A DNA stretch of 64,000 bases from Micrasema longulum. Its lineage: Eukaryota; Arthropoda; Insecta; Trichoptera; Brachycentridae. The position numbers were made by a program, and so were the translations under genes. The stretch spans positions 124,001 to 188,000 of the forward strand of contig JAGVSM010001307.1 of NCBI GenBank assembly GCA_022494885.1. The letters run 5' to 3'. Below, piece after piece: positions 37,311 through 57,069 of this stretch; positions within the stretch are counted from its first letter, which is position 1; the number at the start of each line of letters is the position of its first letter. The notes beneath the pieces were generated by a model. That model did no database searches. It had not been told where the DNA came from and was given only the letters and a program-made list of their open reading frames with translations.

Positions 37311-37679
37311 TTTTTGAGGGCTCAGGGCATGTCCATGTGCGTTAATATGTCAATGTCCGCAAGTGATTTCAGAGGTTCAGCCACTTATAATTTATATGGC
37401 GATTTTTGTCTATGGATTTTCTTTATCAGCAGGGCAATCATTCCAATTTTAAAAATATATTAATATACAACAAAATAATGCATCAAGTATGGTTGAAAAG
37501 ATTGACCACTGAATGTTATTGTTTCTCCGGATTCACCATGTAAATTTATACCTGTTAAACTTGAGAGTTGGTGGAAGTTGGTACGTAGCACATGGATTAG
37601 CGCAGTTCTGAGGTAAGATGTTAGAAACTTAAGATTTTGTAATAAACAGCGTAACAACCCAGAAAAATTAATCATTGTT

Positions 37680-38050
37680 TTAGTTAAATAATAATTGTGC
37701 AACTCTATATATGGGGCTGAAACATGGACAATGCGTGCTTACGAGAGGAAGAGGATCGATGCATTCGAGATGTGGTGTTGGAGAAGGCTGTTGCGTGTGC
37801 CTTGGACAGCCAAAAGGACGAATGCATTGATACTGGAAGAGCTCCATATTACAGTTCATCATCATCTCAGTTAAAGGTAGGAGAAGCCGGGATAGAATCC
37901 CATATAGATGGACTGATCAAATAAAGGAGGCTACGGGGCTAAAATTTGATGTGTCGGTTCGTCGGGCTGAGGACAGACTGGAGTGGAACAGACTAATCAG
38001 AGATGGTCACGATCTTCCGACCGAGGGACCGACTTGGAAGAAGAAGAAGA
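37680..38050 (+). mobile_element. LINE reverse transcriptase C-terminal fragment
   Basis: Translation in shifting frames gives YGAETWTMRAYERKRIDAFE, MWCWRRLLRVPWTAKRTNA and a tail with RRMDRLIK-like and SVRRAEDRLEWNRLIRDG residues, ending in AAGAAGAAGAAG. Typical 3' end of a non-LTR element, frame-broken. Confidence 0.7.
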
Positions 38051-38289
38051 TAACAATACCATAGAGAAAAATCTCAGCCACGGGTGTTCTGTGCATTCAG
38101 AAAAATAGAAGATGACCTCAGTTTCCCATTTGGAAGAAGAGAGTACAATATGGATAGCTACTATAAAAGCAGTGAAACCCTTACTGCAAGCAGTCAGTCA
38201 CACATTGAATAATATCTTTGGTTTACCATAAATTCTCTGTGTCCTTGTTGTCAGGTATATATTTTTGTAAATCTTTACTAGCTTCTTAG

Positions 38290-38570
38290 TAAAATATACT
38301 TATGCAACTTTACAGTGTGTTACCGAATGGTAACATTCGGCTAAGTAAATTAGGGAAAGACAGATTTAACTTATTTTACAATCTCATTCTTGATGTCACC
38401 TAAAAGGGGGTTATAACCGGAATCCTTACACGGGACTGTAGATTGAATAAACACCTTGCTAGAATGAACCTTCCTGAAACTTCTAGATGTAGGTTCTGCA
38501 GTGCAGACAATGAAATACCTACACACATTCAATAAGTTACTTCCGGGAAGTATGGCTGTGGTCCCAATTA
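38290..38570 (+). mobile_element. LINE RNase H-end fragment
   Basis: Reads TGLDCRLNKHLARMNLPETS-like residues with RCRFCSADNEIPTHIQ, the Cys-rich tail after the RNase H domain of Jockey/R1-like ORF2. A homologous fragment is at 55850-56110. Confidence 0.6.
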
Positions 38571-39064
38571 GAAACTAACGCTGAATTCTTTCACTGTCAT
38601 ACGGAGAAACTGGAATGAGGTGAATGTACTGACCATGCGTACAAATCGATTGATCAAAAATTGACAATACTCGCAGCGAGGGGTACAATGAAATTTTTTA
38701 AGTTTCCACGTTTCATTATTTTCGAGGTTTGATTGTAAGTAAAGAAATATAAAATTTTTGCTAAATTAGTTTTTAAAATATTGATAGCGAATATGCAAAA
38801 TTGAAGACACTATTCTTTATGAAAAGTTTCAGAAAAGGGGCGTCCGCTTTCATTGTATACATGTTGTATGTAAATTGTGTAATTGGGCCTCTATATAGAA
38901 ATGTGATAAAGTAAAATCACTCGCTCTTTAATTATACATATGCCTTGTGAAAATTGTGGAGATGTGGAAATCACAAACATAAGCTGAATGATGAATGGTC
39001 AAACTAGCCAAGCACAGGTTTGAACCCTGTTAATGTCTAGATTTCCACATTCTCTAGAAGTTCC

Positions 39065-39200
39065 TTAATCTCAATTGATCTCTCAGGCGAATGTGTGATA
39101 AAAATATGTACTACAGGTGTACAAATGTCGAGATCCACGCATTATGTAAGGCTGAGACAAGCATTATCGACAAACTTAAGAAAGGAGTGCTCGTTGGTTG
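39065..39200 (+). mobile_element. LINE 3'-end fragment, sister of 49725-49945
   Basis: CTCAGGCGAATGTGTGATAA and CAAATGTCGAGATCCACGCA encode CTNVEIHALC and TSIIDKLKKGVLVGW-like residues matching the copy in Vps4 intron 3. Confidence 0.45.
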
Positions 39201-39302
39201 GGAGATGTAGAGTAAAGGACATCTCTTGATTTCCTTTTTCAGGATTTTTATCTGAGAGTAGCCATTGCATTTTTTTTTAAAAAGAAATATTTGCGTTCTT
39301 AT

Positions 39303-39411
39303 GATTTACCCAAATATTTAATTTTAAGGGCCATTTTCAACGAGTTGTAAATAACCGACTATTAGAAAATGGAAATCAAGGAAGAGTGACATTCGAACTT
39401 CGGACCCGACT
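39303..39411 (-). repeat. SINE family A, truncated head
   Basis: Plus-strand GAGTTGTAAATAACCGAC and TTCGAACTTCGGACCCGAC match the body and B-box of family A; the A-box half is missing. Confidence 0.5.
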
Positions 39412-39737
39412 ATATGTACTTGATTGATCAAAAATTCACTGTTGCAGTGTGTGGTAAAATTAAGAATTTTAATTTAATATAATAATAAAATAATAGTGGT
39501 TTCACTGTAAAATATATTACATTTTTCTTTGTTAGTAAAAAATTCATACTGAATGTGCGAGACGGAAGAAAGACACTTTTGTTTCACACACCACAGTTTT
39601 GGGAAAAGACAGGTGTTTTTTTTTTACGACAGCCATCGAAAATTCTCTTACTTTTCCATTCTAATCAGGGACCTGCAATTAATGCATATCTCGGTAATTT
39701 AAACACCTCTGAATATATTTATTGTGTTGGTGGTTAA

Positions 39738-40066
39738 TGAGGGAGTTCAGTGCTATAGAAAATTGGATATAAATAATGTTTTCTTGTATTTAATTGTATG
39801 GCAAAGTTTCTCTTTTATAAAAAATAAAAAAAAATGAACAAATTCGAACGACGTCACTAGTTCTCCGTAATCAAACAATAATAGTTATGTGTTAGGTTTC
39901 CGGTTACCGGGAAGACAACCCACCAATCAGGACAACTCACCATAGAAAACTTGAGATGTCATAGGCGGAATAATTTCAAAATCACAAAACTTTAAAAATC
40001 ACAGTGCTGATATTACGATATATAAAAATATTTTTTTAAATACGACTGAACTTTGTCATTGGTAGA
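39738..40066. repeat. MITE with GAACTTCCTCA-type ends
   Basis: Starts GAGGGAGTTCAGTGCTATAG and ends ACTGAACTTTGTCATT. Homologous to the units at 24483-25256. Followed by AC/AT-rich microsatellite-like sequence to the DD41D element. Confidence 0.5.
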
Positions 40067-40361
40067 ATTCTGCTTTAATTAAAAAAGTATCCTAAAAAAA
40101 ACTGTTTATGAATTAATCATGTTTTTTATCTTACTAAGACATAATTTATTTTATAATAACATAATGCATACATTTGTTGAGTACAGACACGGCTTATAGT
40201 GACGCAACCGGGAACAACCTGTGATTGCCTGTGAACTTGCCCCGACTCGCTATAAAATCCGTATTGAGTTGAGGCACTTGCAATGCATTCATAAACATAT
40301 ATATACATGCACATACATACACACATATATTATATTCACAAACAGATAAACATATTATATA

Positions 40362-41559
40362 CACGATGTTCGCCGGGTTTGTTTGGCCACCATTTTGATA
40401 AACATGAATTTCGACAGTTCATATTTGGCAGTCGCCAAGTATAGATAAAAATTTATTGTAAAAAAACACTCGATAAACCAACGTCTTTTAATCGTAAAAA
40501 CATTTCGTCAAAATCAATTATCAATTGCTGCGATGACTAGAAAATTATGCGAAATTTTGAGTAGAAACACAGTGCTATCAAAACTCAGTATTTATCATTT
40601 GGTGAAAGATTTTGAAGAAAGAGGCTCTGTAGCAGATAAGCAAAGTATGAGAAGATCAAATGAAAGCATTGCTATTGTCCTAGAAAGGGTTCAAAACAAT
40701 CCACCATCCTCAGTTCAACACCGTGATCAAGAAATTGGACTTAAAACAACAACAAAATTAGGCATAAAAACTTGCTTTTGTATCCATTTAAAATTTAGTT
40801 GACACAAGAGCTTCTCTTTCACAAGACCATTTACGACGCCGTACATATGACAACATGATGTTACAGCTTGCTCGTGATAACCATAATTTTCATGAAAAAA
40901 TCACAATGAGTGATGAGGCGCATTTTCATTTAAAAGCATACATTAATAAACAAAATAGTCAGTTCTGGTTAACAGAAAATCCTTGAACTTTTCGTCAGTC
41001 ACCTTTGCATCCATTAAAAGTGACAGTATGGTGCACTATGTGGTTCTTACTTTTTACTGTTACTGGAGAACGTTATCGTAACATGATTGATAACTTTTTG
41101 ACACCAGAATTGGATGCTTTGGGCTTGAGTAACATGCGGTTCCAACAAGATGGTGCAACTTCACATACAGTCAATGTTACAATGGAATTCCTGAGAGATT
41201 TGTTTCCACAATATATCATCTTAAGGAATGGTGATGTCGATGGGCCTCAACGGTCGCCGGATTTAACAGCTTCGGACTTCTTTTTGCAGAAATATCTAAA
41301 GAGCTAGGTATGTCAACAAACCAGAAATGCTTCAGCAGCTTAAATAAAACATTTGTGATACCAGTTGAAATTTGTGAAAATGTGACAAAAATGTTATAAA
41401 AAGAGCCAGCATTTGTCAGGCTAATAGAGACAGACAGCTGGAAGACTCCATAAGTAATTCCCGACATTCAAAAAAACATTTATCAGCATTAAACCATTTT
41501 GTTTTCATTTTCCATAGTTATACGAAAATTATGTAGGAAACCTTTTCGGCGAACACCTG
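40362..41559 (+). mobile_element. Tc1/mariner element of the DD41D (rosa-like) type, nearly full length
   Basis: Termini CACGATGTTCGCC at 40362 and GGCGAACACCTG ending at 41559 are imperfect inverted repeats flanked by TA, about 1.2 kb apart. An N-terminal helix-turn-helix frame lies at 40533-40802, a middle block at about 40803-40980 (MSDEAHFHL with the first Asp), and the C-terminal block at 41005-41307 (MRFQQDGATSHT ... RSPDLTASDFF). Exactly 41 residues separate the second and third aspartates. Two breaks remain: a frame interruption near 40800 and a stop after TENP at 40984. It sits between two copies of the GAACTTCCTCA MITE. Confidence 0.8.
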
Positions 41560-41734
41560 TATATTATATTTATACATATATAAAATTGGGCATCTCCATA
41601 TTACTTTATTCAGTTATTTCACATTCTATCACAGGAATCCATCCCTATTTGAACAAACCAAACTCATACCAGATTTGAATTTTGAAAAGAATTAAAGATT
41701 CCATTGTCGCCCGATCCAGCAAGTTTGAAGTACC

Positions 41735-42078
41735 ACTTAGATAAACTTCTTCTACTTTTTAAATGTAAAAAATTGGAGCATTTAATTGTACGGCAAAGTT
41801 TCTCGAAAATATATGAAAAAATGTAAACACACGTTTACAATTACTTATCAATTATAGCGTTTTTATATTGTAGTGATAGATTTCCGGTTTCTGGGCCAGC
41901 CATGTTTTTCGATATTTTGCGTATTTTAGAATTTAGCGGATACGGGGTTCTACTTTAGAAATTACTTTAAAAATTACAAAATTTAAAAAAATTATATTAA
42001 TGATAACATAAAAATCTAAAAAATTGTCTTAATTTGATAGTTTATTAACAAATAAAAAAACCACTGAACTTCCTCAAT
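41735..42078. repeat. MITE with GAACTTCCTCA-type right end
   Basis: Ends CCACTGAACTTCCTCAAT, with interior GTACGGCAAAGTTTCTCG shared with the copies at 24483 and 39738. It lies just beyond the Vps4 3' end. Confidence 0.45.
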
Positions 42079-42090
42079 CATAACCAGTTT

Positions 42091-42096
42091 TTTATT
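42091..42096 (-). terminator. Candidate polyadenylation signal of Vps4
   Basis: TTTATT on the plus strand (AATAAA on the sense strand) lies about 245 bases beyond the Vps4 stop, just before the end of a MITE copy at 42078. AT-rich sequence gives many chance hexamers, so this is tentative. Confidence 0.3.
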
Positions 42097-42341
42097 TGGG
42101 TATCCTCTAAAAATTTCCGAATATCTAAATCTACACAAGAACAAAACACCATGATTAAAAAAGTATATTTTAATTACAATAGTTTTGTATTTGTGATTGC
42201 AGATGTCACCAACAACTCTAGTTAGACAGGTACACCTCTGATAATCACCTATCTGCCGTATGTGCCTAAGGGACGAGGACATTGTTGAGAAAATATAAAT
42301 ATAACAGTGGATAAGGCTAGGTAATGTTATGATCCTGCGGC

Positions 42342-51535
<9,194 letters not shown>

Positions 51536-51594
51536 TTTGAACTGGAAAATATAAACAGTTTGTTGAATTATTTTTAATAAAATGGGTTGTATAT

Positions 51595-52075
51595 ATGAGG
51601 TGTGTTCAGAAAATAACGGGATTTTTTTAATTTTGCAGTGTAAACTTTGTCTGTGGCAAGAAGGTAAGACATGTTTTGATGAGCTCGGCAATTTTCTATG
51701 AGGCCTATGGTGAGTCTGCTATGAGTAAAACAAGAGTTTACGAGTGGTATAAGAGTTTCCAAGATGGCCGTGAAGACGTTGAAGATGACGAACGGTCCGG
51801 ACACCCCAGCACATCAACAACTGATGAAAACGTGGAAAAAGTTAATGAAATGGTTATGAAGGATCGCCGAATCAGAGAAGTCGCTGATGATGTTGACATA
51901 TCGATTGGCTCATGCCATGAAATTTTTTAGAATGTTTTGGGTTTGAAGCGCGTGGCGGTTAAATTTGTTCCAAAATTTTGGAATTTCGAACAAAAACAGC
52001 GGCGAATGGAAGTTGCTCAGGTCTCACTAAAGTCTAGTCTCACTATGAAGTCAACGACGATGCAGAATAACTGAA
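51595..52075 (+). mobile_element. 5' fragment of a mariner transposon inside the inferred Vps4 5' UTR intron
   Basis: The start GTGTGTTCAGAAAATAACGG resembles a mariner terminal repeat. The encoded helix-turn-helix (HTH_48-type) segment follows: [49 protein letters not shown], then a stop and GLKRVAVKFVP. The catalytic half is missing. It lies only about 60 bp upstream of the Vps4 start codon on the opposite strand. Confidence 0.75.
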
Positions 52076-53043
52076 ACGTGTTATAACAGGTTGAACCCAT
52101 CTTAGATTGCTACAATTAACAAACTAATTAAAAAATATTTGCTGTAGTAACTAAAAGGATTTTTTAACTTATAGTTGATTTTATTGCTTGAAAATAAATA
52201 GGTACAGGTGTTTGATTAAATAGAATAAATTACAGACTTTGTTTTGAGGCAACTTGAAACAAAGTGTTTAATTTATTGTATATTAAATAAAATAAATTAA
52301 AGACTTTGTTTTGAGACCACTTGAAAAAAAGTGTTTAATTTATTGTGTTTAATCATGTTATTCCACAAAGTTAATGCCGATTCAATAAATAATATAGTTA
52401 CTTACGACTGGTAAGCTCTTTACATATAATTCAAACTGGTAAGCCACCGTATCATAGTTATATCAGAAAAAGAAAACAATAGGTACAAACCAAATGAATT
52501 GCACTAAAAATATTTCACTTGACTAGGAACACAGTGTTCACATTCAAAAACGTTTCAATGGAGTTAATTGTAATCATAATTAGTTATCGTACGAAGTGTG
52601 TACACAGGAAAGAAATTGATATTTCAAGGTCTTTTCTAAATAACCCTATTTCTAAAAGGTTGAAATGTCTAGGGAAATTATCAAATAATCAAACTTCGAT
52701 AATTTTATCACCAGTGAATCACCACAAATATTCATTTTTGATAGTATTCCTAGATACATTCAGGTGAGGAAGTAACAAAAATTACAGGTTTACTGGATTG
52801 TAATTACACGCAAAAGGAAGCAATGCCAAAAAATTTAATGTCAACATACTTAGCAAATTATGTGTTGGTGTAAGGCAATCAATCTATAATTGTCGAAACG
52901 TTAATGTGCATTTATAAAAGTCAGAAAATATTGACGGCTGAAACGTCAAAATATACGCAAACTGCAGATGAGATCAGACTTTTGGATGGCTGTATAATTT
53001 ACGATATTGATAGACACGTAGTTTATTTGATGCAGTACTTACT

Positions 53044-53090
53044 TGACTAACCCGTTTCAGATTCAAAGTACTAGCAATAGTCATCCGTCA
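53044..53090 (-). other. Vps4: Probable untranslated first exon of Vps4 (donor end)
   Basis: On the minus strand a strong donor, CAA followed by GTAAGT, has its last exon base at 53043. A strong acceptor, pyrimidine-rich ending TTTTCCAG, precedes base 51541, six bases before the Vps4 ATG at 51535. Joining the two gives a 5' UTR intron of about 1.5 kb that contains a mariner fragment. The transcription start, and so the left limit given here, is a guess. Splicing is inferred from splice-site quality only. Confidence 0.5.
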
Positions 53091-53190
53091 TTTTTTTCTA
53101 TGGTTTCGAAGTAATCTTTGACAATCTTTGCCGCTTTGCTCAAAGTTTGCAAATGTGTTTATTGCGCAAATTTGAAATAGAACTTAAGTT
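53044..53190. promoter_or_regulatory. Putative bidirectional promoter between Vps4 and Mpv17
   Basis: The inferred untranslated Vps4 exon (minus strand, ending at 53043) and the Mpv17 start codon at 53191 (plus strand) are separated by 147 bp, so both transcription starts must fall in or near this interval. No TATA box in a convincing position was seen. The interval is inferred from gene positions, not from a recognised motif. Confidence 0.45.
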
Positions 53191-53811
53191 ATGTCGGCTG
53201 TCTTAAGATTTTATACTCATGCCTTAAAAAAGTACCCAATTCTCGTACAATCTGTTCAGACGGGATTTTTGATGGGATTTGGCGATGTAGTCGCTCAAAA
53301 ATATGTGGAGAAAAAAACAGACGTAATAGACTGGAAGCGGACTGCAAAATTTTCTTCAGTTGGTTTTTGTATTGCGGTAAGTTTGTGCAAACCTTAATGT
53401 AATATTAAAATAGCTTAAAGCCATTGAAATTTCAGTGTTTTAATCGCTTGATTTAATTTTTAGGGGCCAGGTTTGCGCTTTTGGTACGGCGTGCTGAATA
53501 AATATATCGGAACCTCTGGAAAGTCCGTAGCAATAAAGAAGGTTTTGGCAGATCAGCTGCTTTTCGCCCCTTGTTTCCTTCTGATTCTAGTAGGGGTAAT
53601 AAGCTACACACAATGCTATGATGTGGGACTCGTTCAAAATGATTTGGAGAAGAATTATCTAGAAATTTTGAAAACAAATTACTATGTTTGGCCGTGGGTG
53701 CAATTGGGAAATTTCTATTTTATACCTTTCCAGTATCAAGTTCTTGTGGCGCAGACGGTTGCTGTGTTTTGGAACACGTATCTTTCTTGGAAAACTAACG
53801 AGGTTGTTTAA
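53191..53811 (+). CDS. Mpv17: Protein Mpv17 (Mpv17/PMP22 family inner mitochondrial membrane channel)
   Basis: Two coding exons, 53191-53376 and 53464-53811, with an 87-bp GT-AG intron in phase 0, give 177 aa (human MPV17 is 176). The N-terminus has the family's short pattern, MSAVLRFYTHALKKYP, then a first hydrophobic segment with GFLMGFGDVVAQ. Exon 2 opens with GPGLRFWYGVLNKY, continues through DQLLFAPCFL, and carries the signature TNYYVWPWVQLGNFYFIP at about residues 129-146 and a C-terminal AVFWNTYLSW. Four hydrophobic segments are visible. Family knowledge: Mpv17 lies in the mitochondrial inner membrane, behaves as a channel, and its loss depletes mitochondrial DNA. The gene is divergent from Vps4 and probably shares its promoter. 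The start is the only ATG giving the family N-terminus. The intact frame and exact family length argue for a functional gene. Assignment to Mpv17 itself rather than a PXMP2 or Mpv17L paralogue rests on overall similarity. Confidence 0.93.
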
Positions 53812-53988
53812 TTATTAATTATAATAAGAAATTGAATACAGCGGAACCTCACCTAGCGAGCAAAACAAACCCAGTGATCCTTATTATATGCATACTGATT
53901 AACAATGAGACCACGCCGTGTGTAGTGATAAATTGTAACTCTACAGTGGTTTTTAGTGAGTACTACACATATTTTTTAATGTGTGCAC

Positions 53989-54610
53989 CATAGAAATATA
54001 ATAGTTCAGAAACCACGTACGCTCAATAAACTAAAACTCATAGATGAGTAGTTTTACGGTTTGCCCATTAGTTACTCTGTAGACATCGCTTAGTACGCAA
54101 CTGCCGATTTAAATTCATTTATGCCGTGTTGTGTCGTTTTTAAGTGTCAAAATACTGCTGGGATTAAATGGGAATAGTATGGGGTAGCGAATTCACAAAT
54201 AATAATATTATTTAAGAATTTAATTATTTTACGGTCTGTCAGATTGTGAAATAAAACAAGATGGACATTTTGTTAGTATTGCTAGGGTAGTTGAATTTTT
54301 TTACTCCGCTTTCTATTAATAAGCCTTAGTATAATATTAAATGGTATTAATTAACTAAATTATTATTTTACATTTGCCTAGTAAAAGTACCTGTTTTTTA
54401 TGTAGTCCAGTCAGTAAAATATTTTTTGTGGTAAAACATAACATAGCACAAAATTATCTTATATTTGGGTTATAAAAATAATTGTCCGCGGTCTGGCAAC
54501 CTTACGCGGCCACTTCACGCATGCGCGCAGGTAGGATGTCAAACTTTTGGACACAGTGCGAAGTATGCAAACTCGGTTCTACGCGCCTTGTGGTATATTG
54601 TAATTCTATG
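53989..54610. mobile_element. Foldback DNA transposon (family E), short copy, 8-bp target duplication
   Basis: Starts CATAGAAATATAATAGTTC and ends TTGTAATTCTATG. Flanks are GTGTGCAC and GTGTGAAC, an 8-bp duplication with one mismatch. It lies about 180 bp downstream of the Mpv17 stop. Confidence 0.75.
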
Positions 54611-54654
54611 GTGTGAACACTACACACGTGTTTTAACATCAATATGCGTCTTTA

Positions 54655-54838
54655 TTGGGTGATCCTGTGTAAGTTAGTTTCGTTCAGACATTTTGGCTAC
54701 TGCCGGCTGCGACACTACAAATTACTAGTACATAAACACATTTTTTTTTCTACTAAACACACAGTTTACCCTGAAGATGGCTCCTGCAATGGTAGCCAAA
54801 ACGTTGAAACGAATCCAACTTACACAGGATCACCCCAG
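54655..54838. repeat. Short foldback with 27-bp arms and hammerhead-like core
   Basis: GGGTGATCCTGTGTAAGTT at 54657 and its complement AACTTACACAGGATCACCCC near 54817-54837 form the arms. Between them is CTGAAGATGGCT ... AGCCAAAACG at 54771-54803. Looks like a Penelope-type or other retroelement terminal repeat. Confidence 0.55.
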
Positions 54839-54949
54839 AAGATACATATTGATGACAGCGACCGTGAAAACTTACGCACCTGTGTTTTAACATGGTGTGT
54901 TATTAACCCGCACTTGCACAAAGCACTATTGTAGCTTTAAATTTATTGC

Positions 54950-55175
54950 AACAGAGAGGTAAAACATTTTAAAAAAGGGAACATTGAAGTCTAGCCATTT
55001 ACAGGGCTCATGATCTGTTATTAGCTGGTTTAAGTGGCCACTTTACACAGTGTGTTTTATTCACCATTTGCCTATGTTCAAACGTCCGCATTTCCTAAAC
55101 TTTTCCAGCTGTTAACTTTTGTGATCTAGAAGAGCTGAAACCTTTATTGATATGAGTGAGATTCATCCGGTTGCA
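54950..55175 (+). repeat. Dispersed repeat C copy
   Basis: CAACAGAGAGGTAAAACATT, AGTCTAGCCATTTACAGGGC and AACCTTTATTGATATGAGTG; the most complete 3' end. Confidence 0.55.
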
Positions 55176-55849
55176 ATCAATTTAAATCTTAATAACTCCC
55201 TAGCGAGTGAAATCCAGCTTTGTCTAAAAAACATATGGACGTACTCAAAATATTGTTCACTATTGTAGCGTTTACGCTGTGCGTAATATAAAGAAAGCCA
55301 AAGGTTTTGATTCTCAGTTCTAACCTAGTCATTTTATCATTGAATTACGATTGTTGAGCAAGGTTCTACTCTGTATTATTAAAGTATTATCAATTTCTGT
55401 GAAATTTCAAATCTCTGCTTTAGAAGGAACTTTTTTACTTAATCTGTAAAATCTGTTAATTAATGTCCTTCCACTAATATAATTTATTGTTAGTAGTTCT
55501 AAGGTTATATCTGCTGTTTAGTTGATGCAAGTGTGGCTAATCTACCAGTTTTGCAAAAATGGTTTTTAGATTTTTCAATATGTGGAAATACACATTGCAA
55601 AACACTGGCAAAAGTATGAAATTTTTGTTATACACCGCCATTTTATATTTGAAATATATGAAAATATAATATTAGATGTACCTTGTTGTTTTGTATTGTT
55701 TAATTTATTTAGTTGTAAAAAAATAACTTCAAGTAATGAGGTACTTTTAGTTAAAAAATGCATCACAAAAAAAATATAATTGTTAATCTAAAGGGGATCT
55801 CGCCAAGGTTTGTTTTCAATCTAATAAACTGAGCCAAAACCGAGTGAGG

Positions 55850-56110
55850 GTTTTCTCTAGATCCCTTTACAGGGCAATGCAGATTGAATAAACACCTTGC
55901 TAGAATGAACTATTCTGAAGCTTTCAGATGTAGGTTCTGTACTGCAGATAAACATGTATAGATATTCTATGTAAATGAGATGCTTTATATCACAAAAGAA
56001 ACCGCATTCTCAGGGAACCACCAGCTAAATCTAAGGATGTTAGAGTGCTAATAGATTTATACAAGTTGTGGCGACGTCAGAAGATTATATAGCACTGACC
56101 CCTATTTATG
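55850..56110 (+). mobile_element. LINE RNase H-end fragment
   Basis: AGATTGAATAAACACCTTGC is identical to the copy at 38440, followed by ARMN-SEAFRCRFCTAD and the 3' tail (VLIDLYKLWRRQ). Truncated at both ends. Confidence 0.6.
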
Positions 56111-56159
56111 CAAATTCACGCATTGTGTCCCGTTAAGGAACAATAAAATATTTCAGTTT

Positions 56160-56385
56160 GAACAACTTTTGAAATTAATATTTCATTTCCACTCTGTCAG
56201 GAATCGAACCTAGAACCTCAAGAATGGTAGGCAACCGCCCCAACCACTTTGCAACGAGGCGGACTTATCTCCACTCGATTTCCTTATTCAGGGTTTTTAC
56301 ATCGGAGAGCAGCCATCGATTCAAAGAGTTCTGGCTGTATTTCACTGACAGAATTGTATTCTTCATACGCCTGGACACAGAGTTA
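56160..56385 (-). repeat. tRNA-derived SINE, family B
   Basis: Plus strand shows AGGAATCGAACCTAGAACC, CACTTTGCAACGAGGCGGAC and TATCTCCACTCGATTTCC, the complement of the head and leader of the 15000 copy. Confidence 0.5.
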
Positions 56386-56500
56386 CATAGTAAAAAGCAC
56401 TTATCATATTGTATTAATCCAATTAATTTTGTTGTATTTATAAATAAAATTATATAATATTTCAATTTATGTTATTAAATATTTGTAAAACACCACTTAC

Positions 56501-57064
56501 CGACTTTTTATGTCTACCGCTTTCGAGACATACCCGTCTCTTCGTCAGGACACTCACTACATCAACATGCAAATACTAAAATACACTTTCACCTTTACGA
56601 TCGCCGTTGTATACACAGTATTTACGTAAAAATACATCAATTAGAGTTAAAGGGGATGCAAACACCACCATGTCCAAACATGCACTAAAATTAGGTAAAT
56701 TTTGTCTAGAGATATGTTGCAGAATGTTTGGTGGTGGGGTTAGGAAGGGGAGGGGCTAGGAGGCTGAAAGTCACACGATTGGTTAATTTTTAAATCAAAA
56801 AGTTATATATATTGAAAAGATATTTGATTTTTCATTCTGGGAATATTATTTTTTATAGTTTTTCTTTTATGAGAAACGTCACCATGTTGTTTAATTCAAG
56901 TCCTTAGTTTTAGTGCATGTTCAGCCATGGTGGTGTTTCCATCTTTAACTCTGCATGTAGTTTATGTATTTTTTTGTAAAACCTATGTATACTACGGTGA
57001 TGGGTAAAGGTGAAAGTATATTTTCGTATTTGCATGTTGGTTGAGTAGTAGACATAAAATGTCG
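56501..57064. repeat. Long foldback element (CGACTTTTTATGTCTAC ends)
   Basis: Left CGACTTTTTATGTCTACC and right GTAGACATAAAATGTCG are inverted ends. Arms of about 150-200 bp pair through ATGCAAATACTAAAATACAC and TTAGTGCATG-containing segments. A spacer of about 200 bp is unpaired. A hammerhead-like core is on the minus strand of the left arm (56517-56549). Confidence 0.7.
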
Positions 57065-57069
57065 ATAAT

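Noticed and set aside
40126..40326. 66-codon minus-strand Cys/Tyr-rich frame
   Set aside because: Arises from an AC/AT-rich microsatellite-like stretch between a MITE and the DD41D element.
53453..53677. 74-codon minus-strand frame
   Set aside because: Antisense of Mpv17 exon 2.
53837..53975. CAGCGGAACCTC terminus as a complete MITE
   Set aside because: Only one end is convincing; the opposite CAGTGG is not in inverted orientation.
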